24,093 nt of DNA from a virus. Position 1 is the stretch's first letter. Each line of letters begins with the position of its first letter. The translations under genes and the position numbers were made by a program. This document shows, piece after piece, positions 10,626 to 16,829 of this stretch. The DNA is taken from positions 1 through 24,093 of IMG/VR virus record IMGVR_UViG_3300042890_002437; one strand, 5' to 3'. Below the pieces are notes generated by a model. That model had not been told where the DNA came from and searched no databases. It saw only the letters and a program-made list of their open reading frames with translations.

Positions 10626-10790
10626 ATGAAAACCAATTTTGAGATTGCTCAACAGATTAACACTCTTGCTAAAAAGCACTATGGAGACATGGACTTAGCA
10701 TGGTCATGGGGTTGCGCCCAAGCACTACTAACTACAAAACAGTTAGAGTTAATTCTAGGAATACTATTAGAGAAGGAGCCAGAGCAATGA
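10626..10790 (+). CDS. Small helical protein, 54 aa
   Basis: A 54-codon gene (MKTNFEIAQQINTLAKKHYG) starting immediately after the previous stop and overlapping the next start (ATGA). It is all-helical with GDMDLAWSWGCAQALLTTKQ. Function unknown. Confidence 0.67.
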   Translation: MKTNFEIAQQINTLAKKHYGDMDLAWSWGCAQALLTTKQLELILGILLEKEPEQ

Positions 10791-10885
10791 GCGCAATGTA
10801 TGCACACACATGTGAGTCATGCGGTGACACAGGTATTATTATTTTTGATAAGAATGAGACCCGCATAGACCCTTGCAAGTGCTAG
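10787..10885 (+). CDS. 32-aa Cys-knuckle peptide
   Basis: Starts at the ATG overlapping the previous stop (10787); a longer frame begins at 10700 but overlaps coding sequence. MSAMYAHTCESCGDTG and the CKC end give C9-x2-C12-x17-C30-x-C32, the same Cys spacing as the gene at 2231-2467. Probably a tiny metal-binding domain. Followed by a terminator-like hairpin. Confidence 0.62.
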   Translation: MSAMYAHTCESCGDTGIIIFDKNETRIDPCKC

Positions 10886-10896
10886 AATAATTAGGT

Positions 10897-10960
10897 CGCA
10901 CTAGTGTAAGATCTTTAAGGGGTACTACACTAGTGTGCTCACTAATTTATTTATTTATTT
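10897..10960 (+). terminator. Rightward terminator-like hairpin
   Basis: CACTAGTGT (10899-10907) pairs with ACACTAGTG (10927-10935) around a 19-base loop, followed by TTTATTTATTTATTTT after a short gap. It ends the three-gene rightward unit. Confidence 0.6.
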
Positions 10961-11005
10961 TACACAAAAACATGTATCATACACTTATACAAAATATTCA
11001 GATTT

Positions 11006-11019
11006 TGGGGAAAACCCCA
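11006..11019. other. Small GGGG/CCCC hairpin between CAGATTTTG repeats
   Basis: TGGGG-AAAA-CCCCA, flanked by two CAGATTTTG copies (from about 11000 and 11034). It could be a weak terminator or an operator before the leaderless gene at 11066. The rest of 10961-11050 shows no gene. Confidence 0.35.
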
Positions 11020-11050
11020 TTTATAAAATTTTTCAGATTTTGACGGGATA

Positions 11051-11059
11051 TGATAGAAT
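11051..11059 (+). promoter_or_regulatory. Extended -10 TGATAGAAT, leaderless
   Basis: TGA-TAGAAT, six bases before the ATG at 11066. Confidence 0.6.
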
Positions 11060-11065
11060 ATTCCT

Positions 11066-11236
11066 ATGGCTATACTAGATAACGTAGACAACAATACATA
11101 TCCATTATTTGAATCAGAATCATCTTCTCTGGCTATAAAGGTTTTTTCAGATACATGCTGCAATGGATGTTCTTGCCAAACCTCTTCAGACCATGATATA
11201 AATTTTGTACAAGATGTTATTGATTTTGAGCAGTAG
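11066..11236 (+). CDS. 56-aa Cys-cluster protein, leaderless start
   Basis: A 56-codon rightward gene (MAILDNVDNNTYPLFESESS) with a tight Cys cluster CCNGCSC (residues 31-37) between Ser-rich and acidic segments. The ATG is six bases after TAGAAT, with no Shine-Dalgarno sequence. A leftward frame overlapping it has no promoter and a less natural composition. Possibly metal-binding. Function unknown. Confidence 0.6.
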   Translation: MAILDNVDNNTYPLFESESSSLAIKVFSDTCCNGCSCQTSSDHDINFVQDVIDFEQ

Positions 11237-11258
11237 TTAACAAATAAAGGTTTTATAC

Positions 11259-11275
11259 TATAACTTTTTGTTATA
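11259..11275. repeat. TATAAC-N5-GTTATA palindrome, copy 1
   Basis: TATAACTTTTTGTTATA, between the convergent ends of the genes at 11066 and 11299. A second palindrome with the same arms is at 12298-12314. It may be an operator or a weak two-way terminator. Confidence 0.5.
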
Positions 11276-11298
11276 TATAAAATTCAACGGTATACAAT

Positions 11299-11508
11299 TT
11301 ACCACTTACCTACTGGACATTTAGCATTGGCTAACATAGACTTAGCAGCCATGAAACATCCACATTTTCTACAGGTTTGTGTGGTTTTACGAAAGAAGTC
11401 GCAACCTTTACAAATTTCTAAACGGTATTGAGCAACTTCCTCTGGCGACCTAGGTGATCCATTAAATAAATCCCAAGGCCTAACATCACGATCATCCTGG
11501 TCAGACAT
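11299..11508 (-). CDS. Six-Cys zinc-binding-like protein, 69 aa
   Basis: A 69-residue protein with RPWDLFNGSP near the start and Cys at 33, 36, 46, 49, 51 and 64, ending CPVGKW. The spacing C-x2-C-x9-C-x2-C-x-C-x12-C is identical in the rightward gene at 16590-16829. Small proteins ending CPxGKW recur in phage genomes; I do not know their role. It starts two bases after the gene at 11511-11702, with which it shares a promoter. Zinc binding is inferred. Confidence 0.78.
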   Translation of the reverse strand: MSDQDDRDVRPWDLFNGSPRSPEEVAQYRLEICKGCDFFRKTTQTCRKCGCFMAAKSMLANAKCPVGKW

Positions 11509-11510
11509 AT

Positions 11511-11702
11511 TTACTCAAATGATTTAAAAACCACAGAGGCAATACCTTCTGCGTCAGCGGCAATCTTCTTTCTGGATAAAACCATGTTTGCATCTTTTTC
11601 TTCTTGATCCAAACCAGACTTATCCAAATTGTTAGATAGGTCAGTAGTAAAATATTTGATAAGGTTTTGTACTAGTACTTCTTCAGTTGTTGTAATTTCC
11701 AT
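11511..11702 (-). CDS. Small helical protein, 63 aa, leaderless start
   Basis: A 63-residue helical protein (MEITTTEEVLVQNLIKYFTT). The ATG is exactly six bases after TATAAT in a TGCTATAAT extended -10. Followed closely by the six-Cys gene. Function unknown. Confidence 0.74.
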   Translation of the reverse strand: MEITTTEEVLVQNLIKYFTTDLSNNLDKSGLDQEEKDANMVLSRKKIAADAEGIASVVFKSFE

Positions 11703-11708
11703 AATACG

Positions 11709-11717
11709 ATTATAGCA
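11709..11717 (-). promoter_or_regulatory. Extended -10 TGCTATAAT, leaderless leftward
   Basis: Minus strand TGCTATAAT (11717..11709), then CGTATT and the ATG at 11702. It faces away from the rightward gene at 11721. Confidence 0.72.
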
Positions 11718-11720
11718 GAT

Positions 11721-11840
11721 ATGGGAGCATATGTCCAGCAGTTGACACTGTTAGGCATTATATGCCTTATGTTGTCAGGGGGAGGTTTGTATACTCTATT
11801 TTTCGGCTTAACTCGTATCCCGCCGAAATTTGAAATATAA
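11721..11840 (+). CDS. 39-aa single-span membrane protein
   Basis: A 39-codon gene: MGAYVQQLTLLGIICLMLSG, then GGLYTLFFGLTRIPPKFEI, with one hydrophobic segment of about 24 residues. The next gene starts 21 bases on and is also membrane-anchored, so the pair may act together, for instance in lysis. The ribosome-binding site is weak. Holin-like role is a guess. Confidence 0.55.
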   Translation: MGAYVQQLTLLGIICLMLSGGGLYTLFFGLTRIPPKFEI

Positions 11841-11846
11841 ATAATG

Positions 11847-11852
11847 TATAAT
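11847..11852 (+). promoter_or_regulatory. -10 TATAAT before membrane protein gene
   Basis: TATAAT nine bases before the ATG at 11862, giving a leader of two or three bases. Confidence 0.55.
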
Positions 11853-11861
11853 AGTGTTATT

Positions 11862-12149
11862 ATGACAGCAACTGACTGGGCTCAATTTATTTTAACAATG
11901 CTTTCAATTGGAGCAATTATTGTTGGTGCGATTCGCTGGTACATAAAGGTTCAAATTAAACCTATCGCAGAAGCCGTAGAAGATATCCGTGCCGAGACTA
12001 AAACAAACGGCGGAACCTCAATGCGTGATGAAATTAAGCAGATTAAAGTTGAGCAAGAAGAAGCAAAGGTTTTGCGTAAGGCAACTAGTGATAAACTTGA
12101 TCATATGTACGATATTCTTTTAGAGTATGTTTCTAAGAATTCTAAATAA
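11862..12149 (+). CDS. Membrane-anchored coiled-coil protein, holin-like
   Basis: A 95-residue protein from the ATG at 11862 (MTATDWAQFILTMLSIGAII). The six codons upstream overlap the -10 TATAAT, so the upstream ATG at 11844 is unlikely. One N-terminal membrane helix (about residues 6-26), a short basic turn (RWYIKVQIKP) and a long charged coiled coil (residues 32-90). Small proteins with this layout are often placed with phage holins or tail-associated membrane proteins, but the lysozyme gene is 8 kb away. Holin is a candidate only. Confidence 0.7.
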   Translation: MTATDWAQFILTMLSIGAIIVGAIRWYIKVQIKPIAEAVEDIRAETKTNGGTSMRDEIKQIKVEQEEAKVLRKATSDKLDHMYDILLEYVSKNSK

Positions 12150-12340
12150 CTACTATATATAAACTATCTTTAAAAAACTTAACTATAGTATATTCTTTCT
12201 TATATATATTTAAGTATACACCAAAAGTTCTTTGTTTTAACTATTAATACCCTGGCTGATTATAACTCTTTTATAACAATTTAATATATGTCCATATTAT
12301 AACAATTTGTTATACTTCTATGTGTACTGGTATAAATTAA
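12150..12340. other. AT-rich intergenic stretch with TTATAAC repeats
   Basis: About 190 bases of strongly AT-rich sequence without a supported gene. TTATAAC occurs at 12260, 12271 and 12297; the last forms the 17-bp palindrome TATAACAATTTGTTATA (12298-12314), matching the arms of 11259-11275. It may be an operator array or an easily melted region. Confidence 0.5.
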
Positions 12341-12405
12341 TGTTATAATGTTAGGGCTGGCACCCTGAGTTCTAACCCCCACCCCACTGCGCTTAGGGTG
12401 TCCAG
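12341..12405 (+). ncRNA. Promoter with 13-bp C-rich-loop hairpin, possible small RNA
   Basis: TGTTATAAT (12341-12349) is an extended -10. About seven bases on, CTGGCACCCTGAG (12357-12369) pairs with CTTAGGGTGTCCAG (12392-12405), with one bulged base and one G-U, around a 22-base loop of mostly C. No start codon follows before the next promoter. It could be a small RNA, a leader element or a packaging/recognition site. Confidence 0.4.
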
Positions 12406-12415
12406 TTATGAATTA

Positions 12416-12424
12416 TGGTATAAT
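12416..12424 (+). promoter_or_regulatory. Extended -10 TGGTATAAT
   Basis: Eight bases before the ATG at 12433; near-leaderless start for the first right-arm structural gene. Confidence 0.68.
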
Positions 12425-12432
12425 CTAATATT

Positions 12433-12849
12433 ATGTGCTCTCCTTCAATCGAAAAACTTGGTGCATCACCAGCCAATATCCAATGGACAGTAGTCCGTGG
12501 AGATACAGCAACGCTTAAGGTCGAATTTCTTGAAGACGATGAAGTAACAAAATATGATACTACTGGTTGGACATTTCTAGCAACCTCATATGATCCAGCA
12601 TCTGATACTCTGGATACATTAACCGTAGAGTCTTATGAGGAGGGGGTTGTTTATATTATTGCAAAGCCAAACACTACAAAGAACTGGGGAATAACAAAAT
12701 ATAAGCCAGTTGTTGCAGAGTTAAAGTTTGACCTTCAAGCCACAATTCCTGGAGATGGAGTCTCTGGAGGCGGTGGAGATGAAATTACTAAATGGACTCC
12801 AGTTGTTGGAACCATCTGTGTTCTTGGGGATGTGAGCGGAACACTATGA
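12433..12849 (+). CDS. Ig-like/beta-sandwich virion protein, paralogue 1
   Basis: A 138-residue protein. IQWTVVRGDTATLKVEFLED, then TTGWTFLATSY and a C-terminal TPVVGTICVLGDVSG match the pattern of phage tail and baseplate proteins with an Ig-like N-domain (a W-x-V-x-RGD-T strand start, a 'D-tt-GW' turn, a final strand ending in a G-x-I/V-x-V segment). Related proteins lie at 13699 and 21600. A Gly-rich loop (GDGVSGGGGDE) occurs near residue 115. It probably decorates the tail or head. Near-leaderless start, no Shine-Dalgarno sequence. Confidence 0.68.
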   Translation: MCSPSIEKLGASPANIQWTVVRGDTATLKVEFLEDDEVTKYDTTGWTFLATSYDPASDTLDTLTVESYEEGVVYIIAKPNTTKNWGITKYKPVVAELKFDLQATIPGDGVSGGGGDEITKWTPVVGTICVLGDVSGTL

Positions 12850-12926
12850 TAGTTAAAGTAACTTCACAACCTATTAATCTTCCAACCACAGTTAAAGTTG
12901 GAACAAAGACATATAAAGTAAAGTAG
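12846..12926 (+). CDS. 26-aa peptide coupled between structural genes
   Basis: The ATG overlaps the previous stop (ATGA). MIVKVTSQPINLPTTVKVGT and TYKVK form a beta-hairpin-like peptide. The stop is one base before the collagen-like gene. Short, but in the same coupled style; its role is unknown. Confidence 0.45.
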   Translation: MIVKVTSQPINLPTTVKVGTKTYKVK

Positions 12927-12927
12927 A

Positions 12928-13674
12928 ATGGTTCCCATGGCAACTAGCATGGATCCACCTCAACCGCTTAAAAAGAAAAACTATTTAGACGCAGTAAAAT
13001 CTTCAACCCCACAAGAACTAGATAAACAATATATTGCAGTTCCTGGTCTTCAGGGACCAACTGGATTACAAGGCCCTAAAGGAGATAAGGGTGATAAGGG
13101 TGATGCTGGTCCACAGGGACCAAAAGGTGATCAGGGCAAACCTGGACCACAGGGAGAACGTGGAGAGCCTGGAAAAGGCGGAGAAGGCTATGATTCACCT
13201 TCAGGACAATATCCAGGTTGGGCATACTATAAAAATGGATCAGATAAACTTACTATTTTAGGTCCACAAAGAGGAGATGACGGATGGGTATCTGTTAATT
13301 TTTCTCCAAACCTTGAGTCTTCAAATCAAGACTACATTATGAAAAATGGCAACGAACTTTGGCTGTCAGATATAAATATGTTTAATTTTAAAGGTTTAAA
13401 ACTAGGGGCTAAAGTTGATATAAGGTATGACTTTACAATAACCACTGAATCAAACTATACAGAGTTATGGATTAGAACATTTAATGAAAAATATTCAAAT
13501 TCTCCTACTTCTTATGTGGCAAACCTTAAATACCAATATTCTTATGATATGTCATTTTTTCAAACGGTATATATTGATGATCAAAGAATTAAGAGTTACG
13601 GAGCAAGGCCACAGGCAAGAACAGATTCAGAGAGCACGTTATGGTTAAAAGGTATTTATATCTCGGTTTGTTAA
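12928..13674 (+). CDS. Collagen-like virion fibre protein
   Basis: A 248-residue protein: about 39 residues of N-terminal anchor, then 16 Gly-X-Y triplets (residues 40-87, e.g. GPTGLQGPKGDKGDKGD), then a roughly 160-residue C-terminal domain rich in Tyr, Ser and strands. Collagen-like triplets form trimeric shafts in phage fibres; the C-terminal domain may bind a receptor. Triplets with Pro in the Y position (GKP, GEP) are the form hydroxylated in collagens, which matters because a prolyl-hydroxylase-like gene lies at 17756. The start may be at 12928, 12937 or 12949; no strong ribosome-binding site separates them. Confidence 0.82.
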   Translation: MVPMATSMDPPQPLKKKNYLDAVKSSTPQELDKQYIAVPGLQGPTGLQGPKGDKGDKGDAGPQGPKGDQGKPGPQGERGEPGKGGEGYDSPSGQYPGWAYYKNGSDKLTILGPQRGDDGWVSVNFSPNLESSNQDYIMKNGNELWLSDINMFNFKGLKLGAKVDIRYDFTITTESNYTELWIRTFNEKYSNSPTSYVANLKYQYSYDMSFFQTVYIDDQRIKSYGARPQARTDSESTLWLKGIYISVC

Positions 13675-13683
13675 TGGTATAAT
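13675..13683 (+). promoter_or_regulatory. Extended -10 TGGTATAAT
   Basis: Begins right after the stop of the collagen-like gene (13674); the next ATG (13699) has a GGAGG ribosome-binding site, so this mRNA has a short leader. Confidence 0.7.
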
Positions 13684-13698
13684 AAAGCAGGAGGAATA

Positions 13699-14061
13699 AT
13701 GGCATTTCCAGGCACATATAATTTTAGTTACTACCGTGGTGACACGTATCAATTTATCATCCGTCCAAAAAATGCAAATGGAACAACCTTTGCACTAGAT
13801 GCCTATTCTGGCAACGCAGTATTTACAATAGCAAATAGACGTGGTAGCACTGGAACACAGGTTGTAGCAACAGCAACAGTAGACACAGCAAATGACATTA
13901 TTACATGCACGATTGCTCCTGAACAAGGAAGAGAACTTGTTGCTGGAACCACATATGTTTATGACGTTCAAATTACAAATACAACTCCAACCCCAGATGT
14001 TGTCTTTACACTGCTTACTGGATCAATTACTGTAACTGATGATATTACGGGTGCTGCTTAA
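13699..14061 (+). CDS. Ig-like/beta-sandwich virion protein, paralogue 2
   Basis: A 120-residue protein beginning MAFPGTYNFSYYRGDTYQFI. The RGDT strand start, a TTYVYDVQITNTTP strand pair and the closing LLTGSITVTDDITG match phage tail or baseplate Ig-like N-domains (BppU-like pattern). Related to the proteins at 12433 and 21600. AGGAGG upstream of the ATG. The stop overlaps the next ATG by one base. Confidence 0.75.
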   Translation: MAFPGTYNFSYYRGDTYQFIIRPKNANGTTFALDAYSGNAVFTIANRRGSTGTQVVATATVDTANDIITCTIAPEQGRELVAGTTYVYDVQITNTTPTPDVVFTLLTGSITVTDDITGAA

Positions 14062-14624
14062 TGACAGACGTAGTATTATCTACAGATGACTTAACTGTTT
14101 TATCTGGACCAGAGACAATTGAACTTCTTGTTGACATTGGTCCAACAGGAACACGTGGTAGTAAATTTTTTGTCGGTATTGGAAATCCAAACTCAGATGA
14201 CACTTTAGATCCACTACTAAATGACCTATATGTTAACTCAGCACCTGGATCAGATTACGGATATTTATATCAATATGTTTCAGAGCCTGGTGGAGATACT
14301 TGGGTAGAGGTTTTAAATATTACCCCTGCAATTTATTCAAAAATACATACTGTAACTTTTGCATCAGGAACAAGCGCAAGCACTGGAAGTGGATCTATAG
14401 TTATTCCCATAACAGACATCACATCAGTTACTGGATTAGAGTCAGATAATTTTAGCCTTCAATATTCAATTGTAAACTCAAACCCAGTTGCATCTTCAGT
14501 ATCTTCTGTAGCGGTATCTGGAACTGATTTAGTAATAAATCTTGAAGCATCAGAATACAATGGATCTTGGGGTCCACTTGATGCAGAAACATCCGTTCAT
14601 CTATTTGTTTCGGTTGTGCTATAA
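14061..14624 (+). CDS. Tail/virion structural protein with collagen-like motif
   Basis: A 187-residue Ser/Thr/Gly-rich, beta-rich protein. LLVDIGPTGTRGSKFFVGIG holds a short G-x-x-G-x-x-G run near residue 25 followed by a GIGNP turn, then a LYVNSAPGSDYGYLYQY strand set, a motif I associate with phage minor tail proteins. The C-terminal half is a long beta region. It overlaps the previous gene by one base. Probably part of a tail fibre or baseplate. Confidence 0.68.
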   Translation: MTDVVLSTDDLTVLSGPETIELLVDIGPTGTRGSKFFVGIGNPNSDDTLDPLLNDLYVNSAPGSDYGYLYQYVSEPGGDTWVEVLNITPAIYSKIHTVTFASGTSASTGSGSIVIPITDITSVTGLESDNFSLQYSIVNSNPVASSVSSVAVSGTDLVINLEASEYNGSWGPLDAETSVHLFVSVVL

Positions 14625-14625
14625 T
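14617..14625 (+). promoter_or_regulatory. Extended -10 TGCTATAAT over a stop codon
   Basis: TGCTATAAT overlaps the TAA (14622-14624) of the preceding gene. The next ATG (14643) has GAGGTG upstream. Confidence 0.68.
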
Positions 14626-14642
14626 GAATGAGGTGAAATGAC

Positions 14643-15227
14643 ATGGCATCTGAATCTATAGGCTCAATTTATCCCACACAAATACCTGGGTATGCAGACA
14701 ATGCTGACATTCAAGCGGCATTTAGACTCTACCACTATGGCTCTACAGCATATAGCACAGCAAATACAAATACCGCAAACCTTGTAAACCCATCAATTGC
14801 TTATACATTAAATAATTTACAAACACAAATAACAACTTTAGTATCTCCAAGAGAAAAAGCAGTGATATCAGCAACTGCTGCTACTGGAACTGTACACCTT
14901 GATGTAAGTACAGCATCTGTTCATATTTATACAGCCAACGCAACAGCAAACTACGCACTAAACGTTCGTGGAAATGCCTCAACTACTTTAAACTCATTAA
15001 TGGCAGTTGGAGAATCTATTACAGTTACTTTTGAGCACCCAAATGGTGGAACAGCATATTATCCAAGTTCATATACAATTGATGGAAATGCAGTTACTCC
15101 AAAATGGCTGGGTGGAACAGCCCCTACAGGTGGAAATACTAACTCAACAGATGTGTATATGATTCAGATTAGAAAAACTGGTTCTGCTACTTTTACATGT
15201 CTGGCATCTCAATCTAAGTTTGCTTAG
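14643..15227 (+). CDS. Virion/tail fibre protein, 194 aa
   Basis: It begins MASESIGSIYPTQIPGYADN, then a helical stretch (residues 20-75, AFRLYHYGSTAYSTANTNTA) likely to form a trimeric stem, and a C-terminal beta domain (about residues 80-194) ending in a FTCLASQSKF strand. Ala/Thr/Ser-rich, no Cys pair. Typical of phage fibres. The stop is nine bases before the GTG of the (TPTPV)n gene, so the two are probably co-transcribed. Confidence 0.7.
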   Translation: MASESIGSIYPTQIPGYADNADIQAAFRLYHYGSTAYSTANTNTANLVNPSIAYTLNNLQTQITTLVSPREKAVISATAATGTVHLDVSTASVHIYTANATANYALNVRGNASTTLNSLMAVGESITVTFEHPNGGTAYYPSSYTIDGNAVTPKWLGGTAPTGGNTNSTDVYMIQIRKTGSATFTCLASQSKFA

Positions 15228-15235
15228 GGGTTAAC

Positions 15236-16324
15236 GTGCCACTATTTCGTTACCCCAGCGCAATTGGTATATTTTTAAAATTAGCAACTACACCAACTCC
15301 TACCCCTACACCTGTAACCCCAACCCCTGTTACACCAACACCAGTTACTCCAACACCAGTTACACCAACACCAGTTACACCAACTCCAGTTACACCAACA
15401 CCAGTTACTCCTACACCTGTAGCCCCTACTCCAACACCAGTTACTCCTACACCTGTTACACCAACACCAGTTACACCAACTCCAGTTACACCAACTCCTG
15501 TAACTCCTACACCTGTAACACCTACCCCTGTAACACCTACACCTGTTGCACCTACAACGGGAACCGTTTATCTTTCATATTGCTTTGATGGAACACCAAC
15601 ACAAGAATCATACCTTGTTGATGAAAACAATATTATTGTACAAAATATTAACCAAGCCTGTGCTGCCTACACTTCAGTTCTTCAAGGTTTAAATCCTCCA
15701 GCCACAAGTATTTCTTGCTCAATAGTATCTCAGCCTGCAGCACCAGCAAGTTGTCCTACAACACCTACACCAGTTACACCTACACCTGTTACTCCAACAC
15801 CTGTAACACCTACACCTGTTACACCTACACCTGTTGCTCAAACTACATACTACGGATGCTGTGCTGATGGATCTTCACTTAGCGGTCCTTACGCTAATTC
15901 TTCTGCAGCAGCAGCAGAATTTGAACAGGTTTGTAATACTGCATATCAAAGTTCTCTTTCTGGTGGAGTCTACACAACACCACAAAGTTGTAACGTTACT
16001 CCTACACCTGTTACTCCAACACCTGTAACTCCTACACCAGTTACTCCAACACCTGTTGCATTAACATTTTGTCCTTCATTAGGTTATAGTGTTCCATCAA
16101 GCGGTTATCCAGGTAACTGCCCAGGAGCAACACCTACCCCAGTTGCACCAACCCCAGTTACACCAACTCCTGTAACTCCAACCCCTGTAACTCCAACCCC
16201 TGTAGCACCATCACCTGGGTGTGAAGTAGGAACTATTTGTAATGCAGTAATGGTTGGAGACTGTATTGATTTCTATGTTTATAATGCATCTTGTGGATGT
16301 GAGTATGTCTCAACATTCTGTTAG
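15236..16324 (+). CDS. (TPTPV)n repeat protein with Cys-rich modules
   Basis: A 362-residue protein from a GTG (15236) with AGGGG nearby. A short hydrophobic N-terminus ([20 protein letters not shown]) is followed by four blocks of about 5-residue TPTPV repeats (roughly 25-30 units). They separate Cys-rich modules: one near residues 107-172, one with a [13 protein letters not shown] motif near 205-253, a short one with [20 protein letters not shown] near 275-300, and a final [15 protein letters not shown] end. The repeat DNA is nearly periodic (15 bases). Pro/Thr linkers are extended and rich in hydroxylation and O-glycosylation targets. Probably a virion-displayed fibre or adhesin; next to the modification cassette. 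Confidence 0.82.
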   Translation: MPLFRYPSAIGIFLKLATTPTPTPTPVTPTPVTPTPVTPTPVTPTPVTPTPVTPTPVTPTPVAPTPTPVTPTPVTPTPVTPTPVTPTPVTPTPVTPTPVTPTPVAPTTGTVYLSYCFDGTPTQESYLVDENNIIVQNINQACAAYTSVLQGLNPPATSISCSIVSQPAAPASCPTTPTPVTPTPVTPTPVTPTPVTPTPVAQTTYYGCCADGSSLSGPYANSSAAAAEFEQVCNTAYQSSLSGGVYTTPQSCNVTPTPVTPTPVTPTPVTPTPVALTFCPSLGYSVPSSGYPGNCPGATPTPVAPTPVTPTPVTPTPVTPTPVAPSPGCEVGTICNAVMVGDCIDFYVYNASCGCEYVSTFC

Positions 16325-16327
16325 TAA

Positions 16328-16336
16328 TGATATACT
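16328..16336 (+). promoter_or_regulatory. Extended -10 TGATATACT
   Basis: Four bases past the previous stop; AAAGGA precedes the ATG at 16359. Confidence 0.6.
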
Positions 16337-16358
16337 AAGTTAAAAGAAAGGATAAAAT

Positions 16359-16586
16359 ATGAGCGAAGTAGAAAATGTATACTCAGATATAAAAACCTAT
16401 GCACTTGTTATAGGTGGAGAGTTTGCCTGTGTTTTAAAAATGCCATCAGTTGGTAACTCAAAAGTAGAAATGCTCTCAGCAGCACTAAGTAGTAATCCAG
16501 TGATTGTAGATATGACTGGCACAGACTTTCCAGACGATGGAATTGGATGGTCTTGGAATGGTACTAGTTTAGAAAAAGCAGAATAA
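16359..16586 (+). CDS. Small phage protein, 75 aa
   Basis: A 75-residue protein (MSEVENVYSDIKTYALVIGG, later SNPVIVDMTGTDFPDDGIGW, ending WNGTSLEKAE). The strand-helix-strand then GWSWNG end recurs in small phage proteins I have seen near structural genes; role unknown. AAAGGA ribosome-binding site and own promoter. Confidence 0.75.
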   Translation: MSEVENVYSDIKTYALVIGGEFACVLKMPSVGNSKVEMLSAALSSNPVIVDMTGTDFPDDGIGWSWNGTSLEKAE

Positions 16587-16589
16587 CTA

Positions 16590-16829
16590 ATGAGTGAAAT
16601 TTTAACACCATGGGAACAGTACAAAAAAAATTTAGGTGATACAAGGCCTTGGGACTTAGTAAATCCAAATGTAGAATGGGCAGATGAAGAAATAGCAAAA
16701 AAAAGATATTCTATTTGCAAAGGTTGTCCAGAATTAATAAAGTTAACTAGTCAATGTAAAAAGTGTGGCTGTTTAATGAAAATGAAAACAAAGTTAGAAA
16801 AAGCAACATGTCCACTGCAAAAGTGGTAA
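16590..16829 (+). CDS. Six-Cys zinc-binding-like protein, 79 aa
   Basis: A 79-residue protein with RPWDLVNPN and Cys at 43, 46, 56, 59, 61 and 74, ending CPLQKW. The Cys spacing is identical to that of the leftward gene at 11299-11508, so the two are paralogues. It starts three bases past the previous stop, and its 3' end overlaps the glycosyltransferase gene. Zinc binding inferred; role unknown. Confidence 0.78.
   Translation: MSEILTPWEQYKKNLGDTRPWDLVNPNVEWADEEIAKKRYSICKGCPELIKLTSQCKKCGCLMKMKTKLEKATCPLQKW

Noticed and set aside
10960-11163. Leftward 67-codon frame
   Set aside because: It overlaps the better-supported rightward leaderless gene at 11066, has no ribosome-binding site, and runs through a terminator-like region.
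12150-12340. AT-rich region as replication origin
   Set aside because: No initiator gene or clear iteron set; DnaA boxes lie elsewhere. Left as a possible operator region only.
13034-13261. Rightward frame inside the collagen-like gene
   Set aside because: Wrong frame of the Gly-X-Y repeat; the true frame has continuous triplets and a normal start.
15290-16210. Possible CRISPR array or satellite in the TPTPV region
   Set aside because: The 15-base period encodes one continuous protein; there are no unique spacers of constant length.
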